Both the position numbers and the translations under genes were made by a program. Below the pieces are notes generated by a model. The model saw nothing but the letters and a program-made list of their open reading frames with translations. It was not told where the DNA came from and did not search any database. A DNA stretch of 57,579 bases from Sphingobacteriaceae bacterium (GTDB lineage: Bacteria; Bacteroidota; Bacteroidia; Sphingobacteriales; Sphingobacteriaceae). Of this stretch, positions 1 to 8,503 are shown piece by piece. Position 1 is the first letter of the stretch; every line of letters starts with the position of its first letter. The stretch is taken from the NCBI GenBank assembly GCA_947459195.1, contig CANHCS010000003.1, positions 1 through 57,579 of the forward strand, given 5' to 3'.

Positions 1-2
1 AA

Positions 3-113
3 GTGATCGTAAGGACTTCCGATAATCAGGCGAATACCTTTCATATCAAAGGCGGCGTGGTGGAAGTGATCCAAAACAAAGTGATTGTACTGGCCGATGG
101 CCTGTCTGAATAA
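3..113 (+). CDS. atpC: ATP synthase F1 epsilon subunit, C-terminal end (partial)
   Basis: Only the last 36 codons are in the window, read from base 3 to the TAA at 111-113. The translation contains FHIKGGVVEV followed by NKVIVLAD, the end of the beta-sandwich domain of the F1 epsilon subunit. Bacteroidota epsilon subunits are short (about 80 residues) and often lack the C-terminal helical hairpin; ending directly after the beta domain fits this. The protein links F1 to the rotor of the ATP synthase. atpD would be expected just upstream, outside the window. A strong terminator follows 24 bases after the stop. Assigned from the motif in a fragment, so moderately sure. Confidence 0.75.
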   Translation: MIVRTSDNQANTFHIKGGVVEVIQNKVIVLADGLSE

Positions 114-131
114 GTAAAAATATTTGCTTAC

Positions 132-167
132 AAAAAAGCCTCTCCGAAATTCGGAGAGGCTTTTTTT
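132..167. terminator. Rho-independent terminator after atpC
   Basis: A perfect 10-bp stem (138-147 with 151-160, arms GCCTCTCCGA and TCGGAGAGGC) with a 3-nt loop is flanked by six A on the left and seven T on the right. It can therefore work on both strands: for atpC on the plus strand and for the ABC gene that ends at 202 on the minus strand. Confidence 0.9.
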
Positions 168-201
168 ATTTTTCATCATCATCAAAGCGAAGAATCTATA
201 T

Positions 202-1197
202 TTAAGTACCTACTATTCGTTGATTATCTATTTTGAGAAAAAGCTCATCCCCTAATTTATACTTTCCACTTGGCGCATTCAGCGTTAAAGAATAACCATC
301 CACCTTCACATCGAGCTCATCATAGTTGATCTGATAACGCACCTGCCTAACTTTGGTGGAAATACCTTTCTCAGCAATACTGATCTCAAAAGGATAGACG
401 GCCAGGCATTCATCGGCCTTCAGCTGTAAACCCAGCCAGGATTCGGCTTGTGCCGGAGCAATAATATTGGCTTCTGCCAGCAATTCAGCTACATAAGCAT
501 TAGCTGGCTGGTGGATGATCTGCTGAGGATGATCGTGTTGTAGCACCTTCCCCCGACGAATCACCACCATCTGATTGGCTAGGGACAAGCCATCAAAAGG
601 ATCATGTGAGACTAAAATCATGGTGATACCCAGATTAGTGCACAAGCGTTTCAGGTCGGCCCGCAATTGCTTGCGCATCATCACATCCACCTGACTAAAG
701 GGCTCATCCAGCAATAAAATCTCCGGTTCGGTTACCAAAGCACGAGCAATGGCCACTCGCTGTTGTTCGCCTCCGCTTAAATCGGCAGCCCGACGATCGG
801 CCAAATGATCAATTCGCAGGAACTCCATGGTTTCCCATGTTTTCTGCTGCTTCGCATCGAGATCGGTATTGGAAAGCATGGCCGCAATATTATCGTACAC
901 CTTGGCATAGGTGTTCAGGTTAAAATCCTGAGCGATGAGCTTCATACTTTCATGGCCGGGAATCAACTTCTCCTGCGGACCTAATACCCGGCTTCCCTTA
1001 AAATTCACCTGACCAAGATCTGGGCTTAATAAACCATAAATCAATTTGAGCAGGGTACTTTTCCCTGAACCGCTCTCTCCTAGAATGGCTACAAAAGCAC
1101 CTTTTTTAACTTCGAGATCGATTTCAAAAACACCTGCCGATGTAGAACCGGCATATGATTTACTAAGTTGTTGAATGGATAAAAAAGCCTCAGACAT
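202..1197 (-). CDS. ABC transporter ATP-binding protein with TOBE-like tail
   Basis: A 331-residue ATPase subunit. It has Walker A (GESGSGKST), signature (LSGGEQQRVAIARAL), Walker B (ILLLDEP) and a switch His in LVSHD, so it should be active. About 90 residues follow the ATPase domain and resemble the small beta domain (TOBE) of importer ATPases of the spermidine/iron/sulfate type; the substrate cannot be told. No permease gene is adjacent, which is unusual for this class. The frame stays open upstream to 1251, but that extension runs through the terminator hairpin at 1216-1245, so the ATG at 1197 is the credible start. A TATATTTG box (1203-1210) lies only five bases before it. Confidence 0.8.
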   Translation of the reverse strand: MSEAFLSIQQLSKSYAGSTSAGVFEIDLEVKKGAFVAILGESGSGKSTLLKLIYGLLSPDLGQVNFKGSRVLGPQEKLIPGHESMKLIAQDFNLNTYAKVYDNIAAMLSNTDLDAKQQKTWETMEFLRIDHLADRRAADLSGGEQQRVAIARALVTEPEILLLDEPFSQVDVMMRKQLRADLKRLCTNLGITMILVSHDPFDGLSLANQMVVIRRGKVLQHDHPQQIIHQPANAYVAELLAEANIIAPAQAESWLGLQLKADECLAVYPFEISIAEKGISTKVRQVRYQINYDELDVKVDGYSLTLNAPSGKYKLGDELFLKIDNQRIVGT

Positions 1198-1213
1198 TGG
1201 GCCAAATATAAAC

Positions 1214-1245
1214 AAAAACCCTGCCCGCAGATGCAGACAGGGTTT
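1214..1245 (-). terminator. Rho-independent terminator of the sigma/anti-sigma/OMP operon
   Basis: On the minus strand a roughly 12-bp stem (1217-1228 with 1233-1244, two G-U pairs, loop ATCT) is followed by TTTTT-G-TTT. It lies 25 bases after the stop of the outer membrane protein gene and just before the ABC ATPase start, separating the two transcription units. Confidence 0.85.
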
Positions 1246-1270
1246 GTACATAGGTAAACGTTATCACCAA

Positions 1271-2107
1271 TTAAAATCCCCAGGTTAAACCGAAGGAGAT
1301 ATTTCTAAAGTCTGCAGGACCTTGGTCTTTTGCAAAAACATCATTGAAGTAATATTTAGCAAAAATACCGGTATTCTGATAAGCTAAACGCAAGTGGGCA
1401 CCATAACGGAATGGATTGAAATTATAATCGTCTTTAGACTTCTCTTTTCCTCTTTCCTCACTAATTTGCTTCACCTTACCATTCAGTAAGAAACCCAGCT
1501 CCGGACCAGCCACCACTCGGAAATACTTTCCTTTCTGAACCGGGGTGTTAAATTCAAACCCGATAGGAATACGAAGGTAACGGCTGCTGAAACGATTCTT
1601 ACTAAATTCGATGTTTTCGGTTTGATAGTCTAATGTAGATTGATCTTTTTGAATGGTAATATTTTGTTTCAAGCGGATGTGGTTCCAGTCCAAACCTGCC
1701 GAGATAAAGAATGCAAATCTATTGCCCGAATTGTACTTCATTTCAAAAAAATCGAAGCCAACATTGGTAGTTTTAGCAGGCTCAAATTCCAAGAAGCTGT
1801 TTGCCGGAGATAAGGTAAAACTGCCATTATCTATATAACGGCTAAATCCCAAATCAAAATGATCGAACACAAAGCTTAAACTTACCGTGTGTTTACCTTT
1901 GGGAGTTTCTTTTACCACGGTAGTTTTATTATCGTTGGCATTGATCTTCAAATTACCAATCTGGATCACTGTGGTAGCTTTTTTAATTGATCTGTTTTTA
2001 ATGGTGTCAGTACTAATAATCACCAAGGTATCGGCTACTTTTTTATCCTGTGCCGATGCATTGGTCATTAATAAAGTACAGAGTGCGAACGTAAAGAATT
2101 GTTTCAT
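1271..2107 (-). CDS. Outer membrane beta-barrel protein (PorT-like)
   Basis: A 278-residue protein with a signal peptide (MKQFFTFALCTLLMTNASA, then Q). It has alternating polar/aromatic strands such as YLRIPIGFEFNTP, FRVVAGPELGFLLNG and HLRLAYQNTGIFAKYYF and ends in an aromatic residue (SFGLTWGF), as outer membrane barrels do. The LRIPIGFE and GPELGFLL strands are common in the Bacteroidota outer-membrane-beta-barrel/PorT family. It is the last gene of an operon with an ECF sigma factor and a probable anti-sigma factor, nine bases behind the latter, and is followed by a terminator. I infer that it is a target or sensor partner of that sigma module. Its ligand is unknown. Confidence 0.75.
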   Translation of the reverse strand: MKQFFTFALCTLLMTNASAQDKKVADTLVIISTDTIKNRSIKKATTVIQIGNLKINANDNKTTVVKETPKGKHTVSLSFVFDHFDLGFSRYIDNGSFTLSPANSFLEFEPAKTTNVGFDFFEMKYNSGNRFAFFISAGLDWNHIRLKQNITIQKDQSTLDYQTENIEFSKNRFSSRYLRIPIGFEFNTPVQKGKYFRVVAGPELGFLLNGKVKQISEERGKEKSKDDYNFNPFRYGAHLRLAYQNTGIFAKYYFNDVFAKDQGPADFRNISFGLTWGF

Positions 2108-2116
2108 GTTTGTGAT

Positions 2117-2842
2117 TTATTTATTAAGTGGTTTATTTTTCATTTTGACTAATCCGAAATTTAATCCGGTAACACGGATGCCTTCACCCGCATCTTCCGA
2201 AACTTCAATCAGTTTATCTTCCCTCGGGTCAACTTGACTAAGTACAAAGTTGACCAGCTTTCCTAAACCTTTCTTTTGCTTTGGCGCCAAGGTTTCTTCA
2301 GTTACTTCAGAATCATGTAATTCAGGGCTACTGTTTACAGCAATTTCCGTATCCGGCATCAGCGAAGTAACTACTGTTTCAGCTGCTACAGGGTCAGCAG
2401 CGGTAGGTTGGCTTTGGAGTGCTGTTGAAACAGCAGGTTCATTCTTTAGTGAAGGAACTACGACTATTAATTCATTCTCTACATCGAGCTTACCTTTATA
2501 ACTAACAGCAGTAGGTGCCAACATTTTACTAGTTTGTACGATTACTGGATTTTTAAAATTTTCTTGGCTTACTGACGCATCTTCAGCAATAGGCAAGTCA
2601 ACTACTGGAACTTTGGCAAGATTCATTTCCTCCGACTTTTGCTTTGGCCAAAAAAGTACCGATGCAAGAATAACCACACAAGCCGCTGCCAGCCATGCAT
2701 AAGGCAAACGTTTCTTTGCAGGACGATCTAAACCGAGAGCAATTTGCTCCCAAACCGCTGCCGAAGGCTCCTCGCTGAACTCCCTGAACTTTTCACGTAA
2801 AGAGCGATCGAATGCTTTATCTGACTTTTCTTGCATGATCAT
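2117..2842 (-). CDS. Putative anti-sigma factor, single-pass membrane protein
   Basis: 241 residues with no enzymatic motif. Residues 1-45 are charged and cytoplasmic-looking (FDRSLREKFREFSEEPSAAVWEQI), one membrane segment follows (about 49-66), then a long Ser/Thr/Val/Glu-rich region that should be periplasmic. This topology and the 26-base overlap with the end of the upstream ECF sigma gene are typical of anti-sigma factors in Bacteroidota. The role is inferred from context. An unusually good GGAGG lies four bases before the ATG at 2842; a second ATG two codons later (2836) is also possible. Confidence 0.6.
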   Translation of the reverse strand: MIMQEKSDKAFDRSLREKFREFSEEPSAAVWEQIALGLDRPAKKRLPYAWLAAACVVILASVLFWPKQKSEEMNLAKVPVVDLPIAEDASVSQENFKNPVIVQTSKMLAPTAVSYKGKLDVENELIVVVPSLKNEPAVSTALQSQPTAADPVAAETVVTSLMPDTEIAVNSSPELHDSEVTEETLAPKQKKGLGKLVNFVLSQVDPREDKLIEVSEDAGEGIRVTGLNFGLVKMKNKPLNK

Positions 2843-3377
2843 TTTCCTCCAATTCTTTAATTTTTTCTTTTAGTAAGGCCCTGGCTCTTGATAACTGCGA
2901 TTTGGAACCACTTTCACTAATGCCCAATTCATCGGCGATCTCTCTGTGAGAATAACCCTCTATGGCATACAGGTTAAAAACCATCCGGTAGCCATTGGGC
3001 AATTCTTGTATCATTTTCAGTAGATCCTGCAGCTCCAAACCATTCCAATCCGCCTGGCTTACTTCCTCATTTAATTCATCCAGCGAAACCGCCGTTAATG
3101 TTCTCAAATTCTTCCGGTAAGCCTCAATAGCTGTATTTACCATAATTCTTCTAACCCATCCTTCAAAGGAACCTTCCATCCTAAAATCAACCAGCTTTTG
3201 AAACATCCTGATGAAGCCTGTTTGGAGGATGTCTTCTGCATCTGCCCGATCGGTGGCATAACGCAGACAAATGCCCATCATCTTTGGGGCTAAAGCCCGA
3301 TATAAGTTCTCCTGCGCTTGCCTGTCTCCCTTCCTACATCCCTCCAATAAGTATTCTATCGTAAAGTTTGCTTTCAA
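2817..3377 (-). CDS. ECF-type RNA polymerase sigma factor
   Basis: 186 residues. Sigma region 2 covers about 22-95 (DAEDILQTGFIRMF, then GSFEGWVRRIMVNTAIEAYR) and sigma-70 region 4 covers about 118-170 (LPNGYRMVFNLYAIEGYSH followed by EIADELGIS, the DNA-binding helix-turn-helix). The start must be the TTG at 3377, because the first in-frame ATG falls inside region 2. It heads an operon with a putative anti-sigma factor and an outer membrane protein, so it is probably released by an envelope signal. The signal and regulon are not visible here. Confidence 0.92.
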   Translation of the reverse strand: MKANFTIEYLLEGCRKGDRQAQENLYRALAPKMMGICLRYATDRADAEDILQTGFIRMFQKLVDFRMEGSFEGWVRRIMVNTAIEAYRKNLRTLTAVSLDELNEEVSQADWNGLELQDLLKMIQELPNGYRMVFNLYAIEGYSHREIADELGISESGSKSQLSRARALLKEKIKELEENDHARKVR

Positions 3378-3446
3378 ATTCAGCTTGTTTTAAGAAAGAT
3401 GCAATATTTAGGAGAATGGTTGCATCAGCCAAGAAAAAATAAATTT

Positions 3447-3983
3447 TTAAGAGCGCTGGCGGTAGTATTTGTAGATTTTTACCGCAGACATGATGAGGAT
3501 ACTGAACAGAATGAGTCCGATTAGGCCGTATATCCAGTCGATGGCACTTTTAAGCACCACCGTAAATACAATGGCAACCAGAAAAATGGTGGCCAGCTCG
3601 TTCCAAATACGAAGCTGGGTGGAGCTGAAAGAAAAAACGCCTCTTTTTAATTGATTCATCATTCGCTGGCATAAAAAATGATAAACCAGCAAACCCAGCA
3701 CAAAACCTAATTTCACCAACATCCAGTCCATCTCTAATAAAGCTGGATTGAGGTAGATCATACCCAGGCCGGCTAAAACAGCCAACAGCATAGCAGGATT
3801 AGTGATGATATTCCAAAGCTTCGACTCCATCAGCTCAAACTGGCGCTGTAAAATATGGCGCTCGGCTTCTGGTCGCTCATTCGCTTCGGTATGGTAAATG
3901 AACAAACGGACGATATAAAAAAGTCCGGCCATCCAGCTGACCACAAAAATGAGGTGTAAAGATTTGAAATAGAGGTAAGTCAT
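3447..3983 (-). CDS. hemJ: Protoporphyrinogen IX oxidase, HemJ type
   Basis: A 178-residue membrane protein with about four helices and the HemJ signature: an N-terminal YLYFKSLHLIFVVSWMAGLFY with the conserved His10, and a conserved Lys in MLVKLGFVLGLLVYH. HemJ oxidises protoporphyrinogen IX to protoporphyrin IX, the penultimate heme step, in bacteria that lack HemG and HemY. It is the last gene of the heme operon; its ATG overlaps the hemE stop by one base (TAATG), which suggests translational coupling. The heme context supports HemJ over a generic CopD-like protein. Confidence 0.88.
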   Translation of the reverse strand: MTYLYFKSLHLIFVVSWMAGLFYIVRLFIYHTEANERPEAERHILQRQFELMESKLWNIITNPAMLLAVLAGLGMIYLNPALLEMDWMLVKLGFVLGLLVYHFLCQRMMNQLKRGVFSFSSTQLRIWNELATIFLVAIVFTVVLKSAIDWIYGLIGLILFSILIMSAVKIYKYYRQRS

Positions 3984-5023
3984 TAATACCGGAATTCTTT
4001 GATCACTTCGACCGCGTATTTTACATTGTCAAAAGGTATATCGGGCATAATCCCATGACCTAAGTTAAAGATAAATCCATCTTCGCCACGCATGCGTTCA
4101 AATAAACGGTGAATACGCTCTTTAATTACTGATTTATCAGCATATAAAATATGTGGATCGAGGTTACCCTGTACCGCAATACCCTTGGGTAGTCGATGTT
4201 TCATGTCCTTCAAATCAACGTTCCAGTCGATAGAGATCACATCCGGCTTGGCTTCGGCCATTAAAGGCGCAAAGACCGAGCTTCCTTTACAAAAAGAAAT
4301 AACTGGGATGTCTTTTCTATTTAAACCGGCAATAATTTGTTGGATATATTGGTGAGAAAATTCACGATAATCATCCCAAGCCAAAGCCTGCGCCCAACTA
4401 TCAAAAATTTGCACAGCATTTACGCCGGCCGCAATTTGTAAGTTCAGATAGTCGGTGGTCACTTTGGCAATTTTTGCCAATAATCGATGTGCCAACTCTG
4501 GCTGATTATGCAGCATGAGTTTGGTAAGCTTGAAATCTTTTGAAGAGCCTCCCTCAACGAGGTAACTCATCACAGTAAACGGAGCACCTGCAAAACCGAT
4601 GAGCGGAATACGCCCATTTAAACGCTGTTGAATCACTTTAATGGCATCAGCCACATACTGCAAACGGTCGATGACATCTGTTTCCAATGCATCCACATCA
4701 GCAGCAGTGCGTACCGGATTGGCAAACTTCGGGCCGACTCCCTGATTGAAACTCAAATCGCCTCCCATGGCCTCACCCGTTACTAAAATATCCGAAAATA
4801 AAATGGCTGCATCGATATCCAGCAAATCAACAGGAAGCATGGTAACATCCGCAGCAATCTCCGGCGTTTTACACATTTCCAGAAACGAATACTTGTTTTT
4901 AATCTCCCAGTATTGGGGCATAAAACGCCCTGCTTGGCGCATCATCCAAACAGGTGGACGTTCTGTTTTTTGTGAAAATGCAGATTTAATAAATAAAGAT
5001 GTTGCGATAGCTTGCTGACTCAC
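3983..5023 (-). CDS. hemE: Uroporphyrinogen decarboxylase
   Basis: 346 residues, the normal family length. It removes four carboxyl groups from uroporphyrinogen III to give coproporphyrinogen III in the cytoplasm. Visible motifs are RPPVWMMRQAGRFMPQYWE near the N terminus (the PxWxMRQAGR substrate motif), FAGAPFTVMSYLVEG in the middle and FNLGHGIMPDIPFDNV near the end. Its ATG overlaps the upstream TPR gene by four bases (ATGA) and its stop overlaps hemJ, so it lies in a tightly packed part of the heme operon. Confidence 0.97.
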   Translation of the reverse strand: MSQQAIATSLFIKSAFSQKTERPPVWMMRQAGRFMPQYWEIKNKYSFLEMCKTPEIAADVTMLPVDLLDIDAAILFSDILVTGEAMGGDLSFNQGVGPKFANPVRTAADVDALETDVIDRLQYVADAIKVIQQRLNGRIPLIGFAGAPFTVMSYLVEGGSSKDFKLTKLMLHNQPELAHRLLAKIAKVTTDYLNLQIAAGVNAVQIFDSWAQALAWDDYREFSHQYIQQIIAGLNRKDIPVISFCKGSSVFAPLMAEAKPDVISIDWNVDLKDMKHRLPKGIAVQGNLDPHILYADKSVIKERIHRLFERMRGEDGFIFNLGHGIMPDIPFDNVKYAVEVIKEFRY

Positions 5024-5538
5024 GATTGTTTTGGTATTTCTTGTTCTATTTTTTGGATGATACTTTTTACCCTAGAGGATATTTTGAGTGCCTTGGCTTT
5101 TTCAATGTAAGCCACCGAGCGTTCAAATTCTTTTTTTCGTAGACAGATATTGGCTAAATGTACCCAAACCAGTGCCTTGTCATTTTGATTACGCAAGGGA
5201 AATTGAGTAGCCATTTGAAAATGACGCTCCGCCTTATCAAAATTCTGGCGGTGCAATTCAATATTACCGTAAATGAATTCATAAAAGCCACGGCGGTGGC
5301 GGTTCAGCCTTTCCGGATCTTCAATTTCCAACAAAAGCTCCTCGGCCTTATCGTAATTTTTATAATGAAACTCTTTGGCTGCCATCACCACGGTACCTTC
5401 AGAAAAATAACCCCAAATGAGAAAGATGATACCAAAAGCAATGACCGCCGAAACCTCATACACTTCTTCATAAAGGGTCAAGGCAAGTAGCACAGCTGCT
5501 ACCGCAATCACAATAAAGCGGGCTCTGCGGGTAAACAT
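5020..5538 (-). CDS. Small membrane-anchored TPR protein
   Basis: 172 residues. Two hydrophobic segments at about 8-22 and 28-46 anchor it to the membrane. The rest is helical with tetratricopeptide-like units (YDKAEELLLEIEDPERLNRH, then FDKAERHFQMATQFP and FERSVAYIEKAKAL), a protein-interaction scaffold. The gene touches the response regulator upstream (they share base 5538) and overlaps hemE downstream by four bases, so it is co-translated with heme enzymes and the two-component system. A scaffolding or assembly role in heme synthesis is a guess from position only. Confidence 0.75.
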   Translation of the reverse strand: MFTRRARFIVIAVAAVLLALTLYEEVYEVSAVIAFGIIFLIWGYFSEGTVVMAAKEFHYKNYDKAEELLLEIEDPERLNRHRRGFYEFIYGNIELHRQNFDKAERHFQMATQFPLRNQNDKALVWVHLANICLRKKEFERSVAYIEKAKALKISSRVKSIIQKIEQEIPKQS

Positions 5539-6239
5539 TATTTATCAATGAATTTATAGCCTACTCCACGGATAGAATGGAAATAGGTTGGATTTTTTTG
5601 ATCTGGTTCAAAATACTTTCTAAAAGTCAGTATGAAATTGTCGATGGTACGGGTAGATGGATATACATCATAATTCCATACGGTTTCTAAAATTTGCTCA
5701 CGCGATACCGCCTCATTCTTACGCTCGATCAATAATTTCAGGAGCATGGTCTCTTTTTTAGTTAAAGGTGTGATCTGACCATTATCATGCTTCAGTTCAA
5801 AAGAATTGAAATAAATGGTTTTATCGCCAATACGGTATGAATTGAGTTCTTTTAAATCTTCACCTTTTAAACTGCGTTTCACCAAAATACCCACACGTAA
5901 AATCAATTCCTCCAAATTGAATGGTTTCACCAAATAGTCATCCGCTCCTTTTTTTAAACCTGCAATACGGTCTTCACTGGTATTTTTGGCAGTTAAAAAC
6001 ATGATGGGCGTTTCGGTATTTTCCAAACGAATGGTTTCTGCAACCTGAAAGCCATCAATCTCTGGCAGCATCACATCAAGGATCACCAAATTGAATCGCT
6101 CTTCCTTAAAAATCTTCAAAGCTTTTTTGCCGTTAGTAGCAGTTGATACTTTGTAACCCTCCAATTCGAGGTTAAGTTTAATGGCTTCCAATAAATGTTC
6201 TTCGTCTTCTACCAGTAAAATGCGTTGTTTAGTTCCCAT
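5538..6239 (-). CDS. OmpR/PhoB-family response regulator
   Basis: A receiver domain (acidic pair in LLVEDEEHL, phospho-acceptor Asp in LVILDVMLPEIDG, Thr in MFLTAKN, Lys in LVKPF) is followed by a winged-helix DNA-binding domain (TPLTKKETMLLKLLIER to GVGYKFIDK). It is the partner of the histidine kinase directly upstream, whose end it overlaps by 11 bases. The frame also contains a TTG at 6263 with AGGA seven bases before it, which would add eight residues. I prefer the ATG at 6239 because MGTKQRILLVEDEE matches where receivers normally begin. The pair sits inside the heme operon, between hemL and hemE. Confidence 0.93.
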   Translation of the reverse strand: MGTKQRILLVEDEEHLLEAIKLNLELEGYKVSTATNGKKALKIFKEERFNLVILDVMLPEIDGFQVAETIRLENTETPIMFLTAKNTSEDRIAGLKKGADDYLVKPFNLEELILRVGILVKRSLKGEDLKELNSYRIGDKTIYFNSFELKHDNGQITPLTKKETMLLKLLIERKNEAVSREQILETVWNYDVYPSTRTIDNFILTFRKYFEPDQKNPTYFHSIRGVGYKFIDK

Positions 6240-7107
6240 GGGTCTGTTTAAATGTGATTTCAAATTTGGTTCCTACAGGCAGGTTATCGCTAACACTTAC
6301 CTGAGCTTGGTGCATTTCGAGCACCTTTTTAACGATATATAATCCCAATCCGGTACCCTTGGTTTGGCGAGTATCTTCACTACCTATGCGGTAAAATTTT
6401 TCAAAAATACGGGTTTTCTCTCCATCTGGTATCCCCGGTCCATGATCGGCCACTTCCAGTAAAATCTGATCACCCTGAGGTACCAGACTTACCAATACTT
6501 CCGCACAAGCAGGGGAATATTTGATGGCATTTTCAATTAAATTGGAAATAACCGAGGTGATGGCAATTTGATCTCCCTTTACATAAAGGTTGGGCGTAAC
6601 GCAAGCTTTAATGGTTTGCGAACTGCAAGAATGAATTTGCAAGCGATCAACTACTTTAGTGAGTAATTCAGAAAAATTAAATTCGGTTTGAGGAAAGCTG
6701 TAAGAACGGTTCTCAATTTTCGAAGCCAACAACATGTTCTCTACCAAATCATCCAAACGCTCAATGTCTTTTAAAGAGTTGTTGATGAACGATTTTCTTT
6801 GCTCCTCATCCAAATCACGCTTTAAAATGGTTTGTAAATAAAGTTTAATAGAAGCCAAGGGCGATTTCAGCTCATGCGTAACAGATAAAAGAAAGTTCTT
6901 TTGCTGATGATGTAATTTTTCTTTTCTGCTGAGCGTTTTGTGCATCTGAAAAATTCCCAAAATCACGAGGAATAAGAACACGGCCCCTTCGCCCAATACC
7001 ATCGCCCTGCGGTCTGGTTCTGCCTTAATCAACAGAAAGCCCCACCAGGCCATCTCGGCAAAAACATAGAGCGTAATGATGTAAAAAAGGATGAAGGCCT
7101 TGCGCAT
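6229..7107 (-). CDS. Sensor histidine kinase
   Basis: 292 residues. Two membrane helices (about 4-22 and 38-53) have almost no periplasmic loop between them, so sensing is probably intramembrane or cytoplasmic. HisKA follows with the H-box SVTHELKSPLASIKLYLQT, then HATPase_c with the N-box NLIENAIKYSP, G1 VADHGPGIPDG and G2 GTGLGLYIVKKV. All catalytic motifs look intact. It starts three bases after the hemL stop and overlaps its response regulator. Short, loop-less kinases of this type are common in Bacteroidota. The signal is unknown; heme or redox status is suggested only by the operon. Confidence 0.93.
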   Translation of the reverse strand: MRKAFILFYIITLYVFAEMAWWGFLLIKAEPDRRAMVLGEGAVFLFLVILGIFQMHKTLSRKEKLHHQQKNFLLSVTHELKSPLASIKLYLQTILKRDLDEEQRKSFINNSLKDIERLDDLVENMLLASKIENRSYSFPQTEFNFSELLTKVVDRLQIHSCSSQTIKACVTPNLYVKGDQIAITSVISNLIENAIKYSPACAEVLVSLVPQGDQILLEVADHGPGIPDGEKTRIFEKFYRIGSEDTRQTKGTGLGLYIVKKVLEMHQAQVSVSDNLPVGTKFEITFKQTHGN

Positions 7108-7110
7108 GCT

Positions 7111-8484
7111 TTATTTTTTAAACACAATGTCTAAACACTCAAAGATAGCTCTTTTCGCTTTCTCCAAGTCAGTTTTAGAATGAGCGGCAGATACAAAACC
7201 TACTTCATAGCCCGATGGGCCCAAATAAATTCCACGATTTAAGAGCTCACGATGCATGATCCTGAACTTATCCATACTTTTTGGATCAATTGCCTCTGCA
7301 GTTTGAATGCACTGTTCGGTAAAAGCAAACCAAAAAATAGAACCCACGCTAAAAATCATGAACGAATAATTATGTGTATCAGCGTAACGCTGTATGGCTG
7401 ACACAAACTCCGCAGTTTTATCGTTCAGTTCTTTATAAAAACCAGGTTTGGCCAATTCAGAGAGCTGGGCTATACCAGCCGCCATGGCAACCGGGTTACC
7501 CGACAAAGTTCCCGCCTGATAAACCGCTCCATCGGGAGAGATTTGGCTCATGATTTCGGCGGAGGCACCATAAGCACCAACTGGCAAACCGCCACCAATA
7601 ATTTTTCCATAGGTGAGGATATCTGGCTGCACCTGATAGTAACCGGCTGCACCCTCAAAACCAATCCGGAAACCGGTGATCACCTCGTCGAAAATGAGTA
7701 GAGATTTATTCTTGGTACAAATTTCACGCAAGAATTCAACAAATTTTTTATCCTGAATCAATAAACCATTATTTGCAGGCACCCCCTCAATGATTACTGC
7801 CGCTATCTGATTTTTGAATTGCTTAAATGCTTCTTTTACGGCTTTCTCATCATTTAAAGGAACCACAATGGTTTCTTCGGCAAAAGATTTAGGGATTCCG
7901 GCCGAAGAAGTTTCGCCAAATGTTACCAAACCCGAACCTGCTTTTACCAAAAGTGCATCTACGTGTCCATGATAACAACCTTCAAACTTCAGGATCTTAT
8001 CACGCTTGGTATAACCCCGGGCCAAACGGATGGCAGACATCACGGCCTCGGTACCCGAACTCACAAAGCGGATTTTTTCGATATAACGATTGTTTTTGAT
8101 GATGAGCTCGGCCAATTCGTTTTCAAGGGCAGTGGGAGCGCCAAAACTCATCCCGTGTTGCATTACCTCCACCACTTTCTCACGAATTTTAGGGTGATTG
8201 TGTCCCAAAATCAATGGTCCCCACGAACAACAAAAATCGATGAATTGATTACCGTCTGCGTCCCATAAATGACAGCCATCACCTTTCTCAATAAAAAGCG
8301 GGGTGCCATAAACAGATTTAAATGCCCTCACCGGACTATTCACCCCACCGGGAAAATACTGCTTCGCCTTTTCGTACAATTCGGCAGAGCGTTCCCGGCT
8401 AATGTCTTGCTTATCTACATGAAAAACAGGAGACTTGGCAGCATCAGATTTACTGGAAAAAAGCTTTTTGATAAAATTGTTCAT
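7111..8484 (-). CDS. hemL: Glutamate-1-semialdehyde 2,1-aminomutase
   Basis: 457 residues. It converts glutamate-1-semialdehyde to 5-aminolevulinate with PLP. The PLP lysine is K294 in TYGKIIGGGLPVGAYG; PGGVNSPVRAF, FVSSGTEAVMSAIRLARGYT and FDEVITGFR are class III aminotransferase/HemL motifs. The N terminus is about 25 residues longer than in most HemL proteins; it is Lys/Ser-rich and could be trimmed only by using a non-ATG start, so I keep the ATG at 8484. It follows hemB by 19 bases in the operon. Confidence 0.96.
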   Translation of the reverse strand: MNNFIKKLFSSKSDAAKSPVFHVDKQDISRERSAELYEKAKQYFPGGVNSPVRAFKSVYGTPLFIEKGDGCHLWDADGNQFIDFCCSWGPLILGHNHPKIREKVVEVMQHGMSFGAPTALENELAELIIKNNRYIEKIRFVSSGTEAVMSAIRLARGYTKRDKILKFEGCYHGHVDALLVKAGSGLVTFGETSSAGIPKSFAEETIVVPLNDEKAVKEAFKQFKNQIAAVIIEGVPANNGLLIQDKKFVEFLREICTKNKSLLIFDEVITGFRIGFEGAAGYYQVQPDILTYGKIIGGGLPVGAYGASAEIMSQISPDGAVYQAGTLSGNPVAMAAGIAQLSELAKPGFYKELNDKTAEFVSAIQRYADTHNYSFMIFSVGSIFWFAFTEQCIQTAEAIDPKSMDKFRIMHRELLNRGIYLGPSGYEVGFVSAAHSKTDLEKAKRAIFECLDIVFKK

Positions 8485-8503
8485 GATTTACGTTCAATAT
8501 TCC

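Noticed and set aside
1198-1251. 18-residue N-terminal extension of the ABC ATPase
   Set aside because: It is the translation of the terminator hairpin at 1216-1245.
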